Assembly: GCF_000002075.1 (NCBI RefSeq)
Contig: NW_004797272.1
Location: 4,127,839 to 4,191,838, forward strand
Source of the DNA: Aplysia californica
Lineage: Eukaryota; Mollusca; Gastropoda; Aplysiida; Aplysiidae
Reading direction: 5' to 3'
DNA length: 64,000 bases
Of the stretch, positions 28,335 through 42,626 are shown piece after piece (position 1 is the first letter of the stretch; the number at the start of each line of letters is the position of its first letter). Under the pieces are notes generated by a model, which saw only the letters and a list, made by a program, of their open reading frames with translations, was not told the origin of the DNA and did not search any database. The position numbers were made by a program, and so were the translations under genes.

Positions 28335-31300
28335 CTCTTTCTCTCTCTCTCTCTCTCTCTCACTCTCTCTCTCTGTCTCTGTCTCTCTCTCTCGCTTCCT
28401 TCCTCTCTCTTTCTCTCTCTTTTTTTCTCAAATGCACACCCTACACACACTCCCACACATGTGCACGCTCATACACACACACACACACACACACTGCTTT
28501 CACATACATAGACACGCGCACACATACACACACACACACAAACACGCTTTTTTCCTTTCTTGGAACTCTATGGCAGATATATTATTATTACTGTCATGAA
28601 TTAAACTAATATTGCTGGAAACATTATGCTGTGACCCAAAATGCTTTTTCTAAATGACCCAACCCACTTGTATAGGCCTCCAAGCACTGTTTGAAATATG
28701 ACTGACGATAGACATACAGTGCTTGCCTGTTACCCAAAATTAAGTTACAAAACATGTATATTTTCCTTTCTTCTGGGCTTTAGCCTAAACATATCTCCCA
28801 AACTTTCAAATGTGCATGGAAAATAAAGTAAAGATCCTTCAGGACGCCATTGAGACAGAATCACACAGCAAAGCAGCTGTTAAAACCCTGGATATCAACT
28901 GCTATGTGTAAGACTTTACCCCAGGCCAATTTGAAAAGTGACGTAAAGCAGAGTCCTTAAACTGAACAGTTGATATGGATTACAGGTTCAATAAAATTTT
29001 TCTTGATGAGGGTCTGCTCTTTGTGGTTTAAGTTGATTGAAATGCATTTCTAACACCGTGAGTATAAACTACTTCTGACTTGTGAGAAATATTTTCTCAC
29101 TTTAATTAAAAAATAGTAATTATGAATAACTTGTTTCTATCTACCATATTTAACTGTGTCCTTTACTTTCTTTGTCCAGCTCTCTGAATATAAAGCACCC
29201 AACTTTGAGGCTGGTGGACTGCAACAGGGCACTTATGTACCAAAAGGTAATTGAATACTGACATGAGTGTGTGTGTGTGTGTAGGAGGGGGATACTTTCA
29301 TTTGAATTTTTTTTCAAAATCTAATGCAGTATTTTATTACAGAGAACTGTTATTTTCATTGTCATGGGCCTTTTGAGCACCATGGAAGTCTTAAAATACC
29401 CCCCCCCCCCCCCCCCCCCGGCAGTGCTACAGACTGAAGTGTCTTGAGGCCATTCCCAAAGGGGATATTAACATGTTCTTATGCACAGTTGAATTGTAGA
29501 TGGGCTGATTTATCAATGTCATGCTCATACTGTACGGGAACAACTTAAGGGGAACTGCTGCTTTTTCTTTCCTCATCCTTACTGTCGTCATTTTTCCTCT
29601 ACTTTTTTTGTATGTTAGTCACACTCTTGTGAGCTGCTATTTCCGGGGTGCCTTGATAGTTGAAACAGACTTTGTGTTGTTACGGCTAGAGAGGTGAGCA
29701 GAGTAAGCCTGATTCCCCGTTTGGACTTCTCTGCTGACATCCATCCCTTGGCGCCCATATGACCTTATGCAGTTGCAAGTGTAAGCGTCATAAAGCCTTA
29801 CTTAAACTAAAAAATAGCACAGTAGGTCTCAGGTACCGTCTCTAACCACTGTGCCAGTGCTGCATCACTTTTTGCTGTAATATCAAACGTCACGGGTGGC
29901 TTCTTACAGGAATTCCTTTTGCTTAAATGAAGACTGTACTCATATTTCTCTGGAAATAGGAGTGATGTCAAAGGCAGGTTAGAAGTGGAAAGAATGAGAC
30001 TTGAGATTCAGTTTTTGAAGACTGTCTTCAAATATGAATAGTCTGTCTTTGGAGGGATACATGGTCCTCTGTATAATCCATGTAAAGCAAAAGTCTGTGT
30101 TAATATACCGTTTTACAATAATACTCAGGAAAGTTTTTGTTCTGTGAACTAATGTTTGAACAACCAGTTTGTGGAGAATGCACTCTTATGACGTTATTCA
30201 GCTGCAAGTGCCACAAAACTTTTAATGGACTGGAATTGATAATGTTTAACGAGAGGAAAGGTAGAAGAAGATAATGAGACAACTACTTTATTTTGCTACA
30301 CAATTTTTAGTTGCAGAAGTAATTACGGCAGGTCTAATGATTTTCCTTTCATGCGTATTTCAGCGGCTGTGTGGGAAAATGATTTTGATCCCGTACACGT
30401 GTCTCAAAGGGCCATCTATCGTCGAGACATGCAGTCGGCTATGGATCGTTACTGTGACTTGTAAGTTAAAAGTGCAGTCCTGCTTTAGTAGTAATGACTA
30501 ATTAAGTAGTAAGAACACGCAACACACACACATACACCACACACACACACACACACATACACGCCAACACGCGCGTGCGCACATACACACGCACGCGTAC
30601 ACACCTTTTAAGGCACATGATGAAGGAAATGTAAGACTGGCATTTGTGAATTAAAATATTGCATAAGGCAGGTAAAACAAAAAGACTGGACATTGATTGC
30701 CATTGTCACTGTTCTAGCTTGTCTATGCCTGAATTGTAATTTGGATGCCTTTTGAAACAGCAATCAACTACTCTGTCTTGGATTTCTGTCATGTGTTTTA
30801 AAAAATTTGACTTGATGATATCATGATGTGTTGAAATTTATTTTTACTTGTTCACATGGGTGTGGGACAGCAAGGGAGAACCTAGTTAAAGTTTTTGTCC
30901 CCACCATCAAGATACAAGGCTTCCTTTCAGACTTGGCAATTTACTTTGATCTAGTGGCATGAAATAATTCCTCATGTAATCCTTCCTCTTCGAAGCCCAC
31001 AGTTGCGATGATGGAAAAAATAATTTGAGTATTTTATTTTCAGTTTTCTTCAAAGCTCCTCCTTATGAAGAATTGTTCTGAAATTTTCAATATCACACAG
31101 CGGTCGTGTAATAAACATTGCTTTTTCTCTTTCAATTCAGTTTCATTATTTAAACCCCCCCAAAAATAGGACATATGCTGTCATTATTGCTTCTCACTAA
31201 GTAAATGTATGATTTTCTTTTTGAAGTTCTAGAGTATGATTTGTGGTAATGTTTCAGTGTTACTCTTTGTACTCAATTTTAAAGAAAATTTTTTTAACAC

Positions 31301-34300
31301 CTTCATATCATCAGTTTGCGTGTCAACAAAAAGTACAAGAAGAAGACCGCTCCTTGGCCCCCTTTTTTGATAAAAGAAGGAATCAACCCTGCGTACAGAG
31401 GCATCTACCGTTTGCTAAACTGCAAAGTTTTGCATGCATTCCTGTTCACAGTTCTACATAAGGTTTTTATCTTTGAACTTGTATTCATTTTTATTCAGTC
31501 TTGTTCTTAACATGTTCCCTGTGTACACAAGCTTTTCCTGTTAAATTCCCTGCATGTGATGAGTTGGTTGCTGTGCAATTCTCTGGGAACACAACATTTC
31601 GACATGGTTTTAAAAGGAGGGTTGTGGAGTCAACTAACATGCTACTGGCATAGATTAGGTGTCATTGGAAACAGAACTGAATGAGCAATGCTAATGTAAA
31701 TGCAGATTAGTTGAAGGACAGACTGTATTAGTAGGTCTGGATCGAAAGAGTCGGAGCTGGCTGATCCTGCTTCAGTGGTAGGCCTAGGTCTAACTTAATG
31801 TCTTGTTGGAGGTACACATCGCCAGAATATCATCCTCACTTTTATCGCTGCTGTCATCATCACTGACGCAGGCGGAGGACATGTGTTCCTCAACAAATGG
31901 TAAGGCAGCCTAACTCACGTATATATGTACATTCTGCAAGGAGAGTGTTAAAATGAATATACACATTCTAGCACAGTGCTGTCTTGTTGTAGCAGTAAAG
32001 TACTTCTCTATTATACTGCAGGAAGGTCCTTGTACAAGTCACAATTCTCAAGCAATATGATCCAAGATCTCCAGAAGATTAAATTAACCACCTTCTATGA
32101 CCTTTCCTTTTAATTAGGGCTCGGGCTATGCGCTGGCCTCACCTTTTGCTTAACATTGTCCATACAATGCTGGTTGTTAGGTGACCTATTAAAAGTTGAG
32201 CATTTTGGAAAACCTGAAGAGCACAAGGTGATAAGTTGCCTCAGGAAGGGAGCAGACCAATTCAATTTAGAATTGGGAAAATTTCTTGAAAGCTGCTATT
32301 ATTCAGCACCTTATACACAGCCTGGCTAGTTTTATTTTTGTGTTGAAAAACAAATATGGAGATGAGCAATCCACTTTTGCATCGTTGGGCTTGTTCCTAA
32401 GAGAACTAAAAGGGTTTAATTTTTTGCTCAGCAAAATTTTAAAGTTTACACTCCATGTAGATTTTCATCAACTGATTATTCTCAAACGCAGTAATTTTCT
32501 GTAGTTGATAAAGCTATATCTTGATTTGAATCGATTTATCCTACTGTTCTGTCCTACTGTTCCACAGGCTGTTGCTTTTGAGAAGAGCGTGCCAGAGAAC
32601 ATCTTGTGTTATACCATGCACTTGCTGGCGATGTGTCTTCATTTTGCCCCAAGTTCTCCATCCACCAGGGTATGTTTTTAGGCAGAATGAGAAGCATTTT
32701 CTGTTACCTCAAAGTTTGGTCCCCTCAAAATTGTCAAACTAATCAAATCATTGCTGTCATTCAACATTGCGGGATGTAAAAAAAAATGTTAAAAACACAC
32801 AACTGAGAATCAAGTGTGTTGCAGAGTTTTATGAGGTGCCTCAATTGGTCTCAGTCTCATCCCTCTTCTTAATAGACTAATGAATTTAGATGAGTTGTTT
32901 CAAAAAAAGGGAAGCTGTACTGAAGTCTTACAGTGTATTAGCTGAATGATAAGTGTAAATGTATCTTGTTTCTAAGCTTATGTTTCTAAGCTCTGATTGT
33001 TGTGATTCATAAAACTAGTGGAAAGTCTTCGGAATGTTACTGGGCTCCGCTTTTGGGTACCGGTATAGCTCCATATCAACGAGCACGTATCGCTCAACAT
33101 CAGCTAAATCGTACCTCTGAGCAGTTCTCCCCCATTTTCGTTGTTTTTGTTTTGACAAGTCAAAAAGGTGTGCTGCAGGCTAGTGGTTCAAGTATGTATC
33201 TCGTGAAGCTCGTAAGGTTTCTGAGTGTTCAGGGTTTTTTTTGTAATAATAGTTGTAAAGCACATAGAGCAAGCCGTAGAACATGGGTATGGGTTATATA
33301 AATGCAGTTATTATTATTACATCGCTGATAGGTCCTACTTCTTTTTTTCCGTTCCCTGTTGCTTCTGTCTCTCTGTCTGTCCGTCTTACTCTTTTCCAGC
33401 AATAAATGACCGTTATTGTGTCGATATACTTACTTTTACTCAAACAAACAAACTGTTGCATAGAATACTGCTTTGTCGGTGCAAATTCATTTGTTTCCTC
33501 ATTATTGCTTTCACCATCAGAGATCAGCTGCGAATCTCTCGGTGCATGACAGTGAGCTGAGCACGTGGTACACCACTGCAGATATCAGAGCCAATGCCTG
33601 TGATACCATCAATGAAGTGATCGTTTCGTTGCCCACAACTGAGGAAGAAATCCAGGCGAGCTTTTCATCTGTGGATACAGATGTGGAAATGTCCAGTCTG
33701 GAAGAGATGTTTCAGATTCAGCCTTCCACCATGATTTGTAAGTAGGCCAGAATGACTCCAGTAATAACAAGCAAACTTTTAGCAATTTAAATTAAAAATG
33801 ATAACATTTTAGATCATTTAAACCTTTTGCGGGCAACAAAGAAAAAAAAGGAAACTGAAGATGGAGGGTGGATGCTCATAAATATTTTTTGATATTGTAT
33901 ATATTTTTAAGTGGTTCATCAAGGCAGCATATTGTTGGCAGTGTAAATGAACATACTCAGCTGAACATTTATTGTTTTCTTCTTTTGTACGTGTTCTATG
34001 TAAAATCTAATTAAACTACTGTATTCCCAAGCTTTTATTTAACATGAACAAATATTTCTTGTTCCATGCTTCCAGCGTTTTTGTTGGGGTTTGGGGGTGG
34101 AGTTCTTCTTGCACAGGATAGGCCCAACATGAATAAAACAGAGTTTTATTTGAAATGGGTCTTACAAGTAAATGCTTTACTGGACATACAGTAGCACCAA
34201 AGTTGGAGCTCCAGACAAGACAGAGTTGAGGAAATGTTAAAAGGAAAAAATGTTCCAGAACCTTTTTAGATTTGGATTTTAATCTCCCATGTGTTCATCA

Positions 34301-37300
34301 GATTCATAGAGAAATGTATCTTCTGACCATCAATTCCCAAAATATAAAAATATACATTTGGGATGAAAAAAGTGGCTCAATCAGAACAACCATGGATTTT
34401 GTGGGTACATCTTCATTCTTACCTGTGAAAAAAGGAAACGGTGCTCTGTAGGCCTGAGTTTCTTTAAGCAAAGACATGTGAGGCATGCTGACCAATTGAG
34501 TCACTTCTCTCATTTTGGCTCTGTGGACATTTGATAGATATGTCAAATAAATTTTACGAACTGATAAAAGACAAGTTAAACTTGAGGAAAAAGTTGAAAA
34601 TATGCGCACTTTGATGTGTCGATTTCTGGTCAATGTCTCCCTTCACAATGTGCTAGAAATAACTCAGCATGCCTCACATACCCTTTTTTCTGCCACTTGA
34701 TTCTGATCTGTCCTGTGCCAATTCTTTTTCTTTCTACGACAGCATCAGCAGGTCCTGTTACCTCGGCTCAGATGGGGAAAATTCCAGCTCTGGCTATTGT
34801 TTCCGTTCCCTCAGTGTCCGACGGTGAGACTGCAGATTCAACTGACAACCTCGGACAGGCCAGATCGTCTGTAAAGAGTTTTGAGAGCCGAGGAGTTTCA
34901 ACTGGTCGATTCTCCTCCAAGAAAATCAACATCAAAGAGAGCCTCATATCAGTCCTTATCAAGCTACATACAAAGCTCTCAGGGACTGCATGGTAAGGTT
35001 TCACCTGGGTGCCTCTTCCTTTCTCCTTTCTTTTGCACCAAGCTCGTTTCCATAATATTTACTTTGTCAATTAGTCAATTAGTTTTGATAAGACTAAATG
35101 CTTTAATTTTTCTGTTACTCAATCTGAATAGGGCCAAGCACAAATTTTGTCCCAAAGGTTACACTGTCCTGACCGTCAATAATTTATTTTAGAAGCACCA
35201 GCCATCCATGTCCTGGTGCTGTTTAAGCCTATGGTTACACTGTCTAATTTCCTAGTGATGCACAAATTATGTCCCAAGGCCCAGGTAGTGATGGCTTGTT
35301 CTGGTGCTTTTTTCTACTTGCAGGCTCTTAGATCCCCACTGAACTCTCTTATGGGGATGTTTGCAGGACTGATCAGCTTTTGCATGTCATTTCAGTTACA
35401 AACCATCACCTGTGACTTCAGTGACAACGGTTGGAGATGGAGCAGCGTATGTTGGTAGTTTCTTAGACAATCTGTACGCTGCCAGCTCTAGTGCGTCTCG
35501 AGTAATCGATGAAGCGTGTCGGTCCCTTAGCATGTCCAAAGTGAGAGCAGGACCGTCTCATACGGAAAAAGACAGCAAGTAAGTTGATTTTCTGTTTTTA
35601 AAAACTTTATATATTTCCAGTGTTTTATTTGTATATTCACATAAACTCAAATAGACATTGCGCTCTGTATGTTACTGAAATGTTTAGTATTTTCAGCTCT
35701 TATGTTCATTCTGAGTTTAAGAATTCTGATTTCAACTGGTAGCTGCTGGACTCAAAATGTAGCCATGTATAATGAATATGAGTTTTTGTTTTGTTCTGTC
35801 TGAGTGCTTCCTTTATTCAATGGATTTTGCACCATAAGGATGCATTCAGGTTTTGCAAGCTCCAAGAGGAAAACTGGGATAGTATCAATACGGACGAAGA
35901 AGTGGAGTATGTTATACTGCTGGTGTGGTGTGTTTGTTTTCATCTGTTTCATTTTGTGCTTACACAACTTACAAGGACACCATCTGCTATTGATTTTATT
36001 GAACTGATTCTTTCACATAACTGTTTTCCTGAACAGGAGAAGAAAGGCTTGGAACAGGCAGCAAAAGCTCATGGCTGAATTTGCATCCAAGCAAAAAACA
36101 TTCATGGAACAAGCGATGGATGAAGACTCCAGTGAGTTTTTGAATGGATGTGTTTTTTAGTATGCTTCTCCTCCTCCTCCTTCTTTTCCTTCTCCTACTC
36201 CCCCTTGTCCTCTTCATCTTTATCTTCCACATACTCCTCTTCGTATTTGCTATGAATGCTGATAACATGGGCACCCTTGTATACAAAATTTTGTACTGGA
36301 CAACTCCTGGAGCATGGCCTACCAACAGTGTAACTTGACCTATCAACTCACAGTCTAGAGATTAGAGTACTGGACTCATTATTGTGAGATTGTGGGTTCG
36401 AGGGGCTTGAGCCTTGAACCACAGCTTGGTCCTCCAACCTTGTGTCCTTGGAGAAAGGCACTTTACAAGAATGTCCTATTTTGGCTCAGTTTTTTTGGAG
36501 ATGGATGTAAACTCGGAGGTCCTGCCTCTTAAATATTCAAATAAATGTTGATAAGGGTGTTAAACCTATATCATTTCATATTTTATTTGTGTCAACCCAG
36601 TCGAGGTTAGATTTTTCTGTAGGAGAGACTCTCAAAGGGCACTTAGAAGATGTTGGGTGGTTCAACATTCTTTTTCTGTATCAACATACATTACAAGCTT
36701 GCACAATGCCAAGAGTTTTATTTTAAGAAATGTAAATCACTCCTCATTGAACCTTTCAGCTGGAAAATGTTTCCAAAAAATATTCACCTGTCTTCTCAAA
36801 GGAACAAAGCAGGGTTCATCACTGTTTCCTTTTAAAAAGAAAAATGACCTCTTGTGAATTTGCACTTTGTTTTTGAAAAGGTTATAGAATCATCTATATC
36901 ATGATCGTGAGTTAGACATGTGAGGCAGAATAGCGAAATAAGGCGCTTGTCAAAACGGTGAAATCAAAGAAACCGACATTTTTATGGGCCCTGGGCAATT
37001 TTTAAATAATTTTCTTTTTTTTGCCTCAACCCCTTTTATGTCATTTAAAAGAAATATTTCTTGGTGGATGTTACTGAAAAATGTTCATTACAGGCACAAA
37101 AAATGTAAATTTCCAGTTTCCTAGGACACTCAAGCTTTGGAAGTCACCAAACTTTGGTGACCATTTTCTCGCAAATTTTACCTTTCATATCAGCCGATCC
37201 CCACCTTCTTCAATTGCAAATATCTCGACTTCTATTCAAGATAAACGGTTATCTTTTCACCAAATGCAAGACAAATGAACTAGCTTTAAGATGATATAAA

Positions 37301-40300
37301 TCACTCTTTATGCTAAAAAAATTGACGAGCGCCTGATTCCACTGCGTAGTAACTCATATTTTGAAGATGTAATTGGTTAAATGAATGGATAATTTGCTCA
37401 TTATGCTAAGACATTTCTCCATTTTTATTTGTACCAGTTGCATTTCAATGTGTACACTGCTTTATCTATTCTAAAGACTTAAAAAAGTTTTGTTTGAATA
37501 ATAGTGGTGTCAGCGTAGAACCAGCAATTAAACAGAGAGCCATCTGCTACAAACCTGCCCAATGCTCGAGGCACTTAGAAAGAGATATTGGGCCAACCCT
37601 AGGCAGAGAGAGCTAAAACTATGGGGGCGTCGGGGACCTGTGTCAAACAGCAGCCCTCACACTAGCGACTGGGATGTCCATTCAGAGATCAATGAGAAGA
37701 GGTTCAATAGTAAAGATTATGTCTCAGTTGATCTCTTCTGAAGTAGTAGTAGAAATGGTTACATTTTTTTTTTCCATCTTTATTGAAACGGGTACAACAC
37801 TTTTTTTCTATATTTTCACATATTTTGTGGTGTGTCTCCATATTATAGAAATGGCAGAAGGAGATGAGATACAATGTGACCAGCAGGAAGAATGCAAGGT
37901 AACAGCCAAAGAGTATGACTGTGTCATATGCAGTCAGACAACGCCATCTTCTGGTGACCGCCCAGTTGGGCTGATTGTTTTCCTCCAAGCTTCAAGTGGT
38001 AAGAATTTGCACTGCTTTGTACTTAATACAAAATAAACCTAACACCCCCCCCCACACGCACACACTCACGCAGGACGATACATAGATAAGCTTTTTTTAC
38101 TACCAGGAAGGGCAACCTGTCCTGTGGTGAGGTGCAGTTGACTGTGCTTAGATGTGGGTGGTTGGTAGGTGCTCTGGTGTGGTTTGCTTCTTCTTTCCTA
38201 TCAAACACCTATTGTCCTTATCTTCCCTCTTTCTTTTTTATGTTTGTTACTCTCTTGTAACCCCTCTAATCTTCTGGCGCTCATGTGACCTTATGCAGAT
38301 TCGAGCATTGTAAAACCATGACTAAAACAAAGCAAACAAACTGTGCTTAGATTGAAACAATTTCTGCATGATTATTTAGAAGTTCCTCATGTCATACCAT
38401 GGAGACATTTAGACTTTCAACATTTGTACATTAACTTGTCATGGCTTTTCAGGTTTTCTTATGAGCTCTCTCCAAGTTGTTTGCTCTGCTGAGTTTATAT
38501 ATGAAATCTGTAGACTAACATTTACAGAGTGAAAACTATTTATCCCTATTTTTCTGCTAAAGATATTTTTCTGTGTGCCACACAGCCTGGAGTAAGGACC
38601 TGACAGGCAGGGTATCTATACATTTTATATTTTTGAAAGTTCGTCACTTTGGCTGCCTAAAACTTCCGAACCACTTAACTTTCGAATTTTACAAAATTAT
38701 TGGTGGTTCAGAATCATTTAAAGAGTACACAGTTTTATTGAGGAGCCTGAAGTCAGTGTAGTTTAATTTTCAGTTTTTCATTAGTTTCGTTTAGATCTTG
38801 TCTTGGGAAAGTCCGTCTTCTAAGACGCCATTGTAAATAAGTGAGGTTTCCGTTCTCTAGCCATGCGCACTTGATTCCACACCCTTTGAAATTCTAGAGT
38901 GTACAACCACGAAAGAGGAATAGAGAATCAACCTATTCATCTATTATATATTTGGCAACTTGGAAACACATGTGTCACTTTTCTCTCAAGATTTATTGCT
39001 ACATTCCAGTGAAGTGTAAATATAGTAGGCCAATGACTTTCAGTTGATGTTAATGCACCGATCATTCCTTTTATTGAAAGGGGGCCCAGCTAGTTTGTTA
39101 TAATTGTAGAAATTTTACATTCCCATTTACACTTTTTTAATAATGTGGGAGACCTTGTGCTGCTTCAAACCCTGCCTGTCAGAGCCAATCCAGGTTGAGA
39201 GGGATACACTGTTCCAGCAGAAAGACAGGGATACTAAATAAAAAAAACTATCCTCTCTTGTGAATTGAACCCAATTCTCCTTCATGCAATGGCTAAACAC
39301 CTAACCACTGCACCACAAACACAAAAGACGCACAGACAGTGTGCCATTTTTTCTTCTGTTATGTATTGTCCTCATCACCATTTTCAGTTTTGAGTCATCG
39401 GCACCGGAAAGACCAAGAGCACTCGCTGAGCCTATCAGAATCTCAAATCCAAAGATATCGGAAGTCATCTTGTGGAAAAGTGTACAAGCAGAAATTTGAG
39501 ATCCTGCAGAAACATTTTGAGGAGGTAAGGTGTTTTTTTTTGTTGTATAATTTTTTGTAGTACTTATTTTCTTTTATACAAGAGTTGTTATCATGATCTA
39601 GATGAATCACTTTAACACTTTCCTTACAACAATGATAATGTTATATTAATTTTCGTCTGTTGTTGAAAATGGATGTCTTTTACCAGAAGTTCTTTTAGCA
39701 GATGAAGAACTGTCAAAGTAGGTTCATTTGTTTTGATTTAATGACCAAGTTAGTGATAAGTCTGTCATTCTCAGGTTTCGTACCAAAAGAGAGCTCCGGT
39801 ATTGTGGGAAAACCTTCTCCAGGAATAAAGAGTCAAAATACATTTTTATAACTTTTTTCTTTCAATTATCAAAAATGGTCAAAATAAAGGCCGAATTGAT
39901 AATTTAGTCGTTTTGCTGTTTTTGGTTTTTGAAGCATAAAAGGAAAATGGCCATTTCAGCTCCTGTCAGGGGAAAATTGCTCCTAGGTAATGAAAAAATG
40001 TAACATTCTACATGTGTTGGAATGAAAAGCATGAGCAGTTGCATAACAAAGTTGAAAAGAGACAATCACCAAATGGACTGACAATAGGTCTTAGCTGAAG
40101 TCAACCATAGAAAAGCCAAAGTTAATCACAGATAGTCCATTATTCATTCCATGTTTAATTAAGTTTGTGCTTCATCATACTAAGGGTGTTTTCTTTTCCA
40201 AGTTTGTGAGTCTAATTCTGTGTCTACTTTTGTATTTCTTGTTTGGATAATATAGTCTGTAGATGGTTGGCAGGTGTACTGATGTGGTTTGCTCCTTCTT

Positions 40301-42590
40301 TCCTATCAAACATCTATCATCCTTATTTCTCTTATATTTTTGTGTTTGTTACTGTCTTGTAACATCTTTAATCGCAGGCACTTACCTAACCTATTTGTGT
40401 TGCAAATGTCTTAAAATTCTTACTGTGAATAAATGAAATAATATAGTCAAAGAATGAATGTTGAGTTATGAGTAATCAAAGACTGTCTTATGAATTGTAT
40501 TAATCTGTAAAAATGTACTTTGCACAGAAATCATGTGAGCTGTCGGTCAGTATTGGCTGGGAAGGAGGTGTGGTGGCTCAGACGTGTGGCCACTATTTGC
40601 ATCTGGACTGCCACAGGTCTTACATGGACTCTTTGCCGGTTAGTAACAACTGTGTAACGAAATATATTTTTTCCTCCCACGTTGATGAAAAGACAGAAAC
40701 TAAAGAAATATCATTTCTTTCTTTTTTCTTCCTTTTTTTTGTCCCTTGTCCTGATTTGGAACTGGTATTTGTTAGTCAGGTAAAATTTGTGTCACCATGG
40801 TATAGTAATTGTTATACTTTCAGAAAATAAAAGACAAGGAAAAAGGAAAATATTGTTTTGTCTTGATCTTATACGTGATTCCTACTACATTTTCACCAGT
40901 TTAGTGATTATTGTTAAAGTTCTGTTTTCATTCATTCTGGATCCTAATCATTATCAGAATTCATGGGATCAATGTACTTTGAAATGAAATGTATTTTTGC
41001 CTAAATCATAACTTATATTTTTACCCAAAAAAACCCATGATCTTTTATTGTAATGGGAACGTTAATTGGATAATTATTAGTTACCCCATTTATTCCTGGT
41101 TTTCGAAGGTAGCAGGCATTCCTTTAAATGAATCTGCCTTTGAAACAGTTGATATGGACAGGGTCTGGTACACACATTTTTGTGAAGTCTTAAGCTTCCC
41201 ACAGGACCTTCCTCTCCCCCATTGGTGGTCTTAAATTTTGTCCTCCTAAATTTTGGTGACTGAGACAATATCAATAAATTATGTCTAAGACTTGTTTTTT
41301 GTTTTTCTAAGAACCCTGAAAATAACTGTCCTGACTTAAGGTTTTATACCTTATGACTTGAGGAAAAGTTAAAAAATTGTTTTCTTCTAAATTAAGGGTT
41401 TTTTATAGATACAGGTTTGATCATTCAGTAGGCAGTCTTCTGACCCTACCTGTCAGGGCCTTCCTTCACTGAGAGGGATACAACATCCCAGCAGAAAGAC
41501 CAAGATATTTTAATAAAAATCTGTGGGTGATTGGCGGGTGGTCTGGTGTGGTTTGCTTCTTCTTTCCTATCAAAAATCTATCGTTCTTATCTCCCCTTGT
41601 TCTTTTATATGTTTGTTACTCTCTTGTAACTCCTCTAATCTTCTGGCGCTCATCTGACCTTATGCAGTTGCGAGCGCCGTAAAACCTCTACTAAAACTAA
41701 ATAAAAATCTCCCCACTCAGGTATCGAACTCAGGTTCCCTGTTTGCAACAGCGAAGCACCCAACAGCTATACCACAGATGGCTGGTTGGGAAATAGTGAA
41801 AATGTCTCAGTAATTGGATTTCTAACACAAAAAACCCCCCCAAAAAACCAAACCCTACTCTATTGAGGATACTGAACTGAACATGGAACAATAGGCATTT
41901 TTACTTGACCAATAACTTGAAATGCGAAGGAAGAAAAAATGGCTCGAGTAATTGTGATCTGACCACAATATTTAATTGGTCAATAGGTTTAGGATGCTTT
42001 TTAATTCATGATTCATGCATTCATAAAAGATTACAAAAGGGGCAGGCGAGTTTATGATCAAACTCTCCGCGCGTAGAGTTATGATGTCATGGGGGGGTGA
42101 ATTCCGTTGTATCCTTACTTATGTTCTTATTCTATTTAACTGGCTTTGTTTTAATGGGTTCAAAGATTTCTTATGTATATTATCATCACCACTTTCCTTT
42201 CTTTACTAGGGGAGTTGTGATTTGAAGTCGATATGTTCACCTAAAACTGATCCTCTCTTCTCCCCCCCCTCCCCCTTTTTTTTCCTTTAGACTCAGAGTC
42301 AGGCAGAGGTGTTGGCTGTGAATAAGCGTGAGTACTGGTGTCCACTGTGCAGACAGCTGTCTAATGCGGTCATCCCTATTGTACCAGAGGAAAGCCTCAC
42401 CACACAAGGGAAAGCTGGTGCAAAAGACCCCAAACAGATGTTGAAAGACATTGCTGATATGCTGTCCAAGCCTCGTTTAGGCATGGTAAGTGGCTGGAAG
42501 ATTGCTGTTTTGTTTTTGTTTTTATAAGAGCCCGTGGTACATGTGTACTTATCTTCCAGATCTATCTACACTTCTCAACGACAGAGAAAG

Positions 42591-42626
<36 letters not shown>

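Noticed and set aside
28070-28609. A 179-residue ORF rich in Ser, Leu and Pro with His/Thr runs
   Set aside because: It is a translation of CT and CA microsatellites. The - strand Arg/Glu-rich ORF there has the same cause.
35332-35395. An earlier acceptor (ACTTGCAG) for UBR3 exon 22
   Set aside because: The frame needed downstream meets a stop before the conserved GDGAAYVG segment; the acceptor at 35394-35395 fits the phase.
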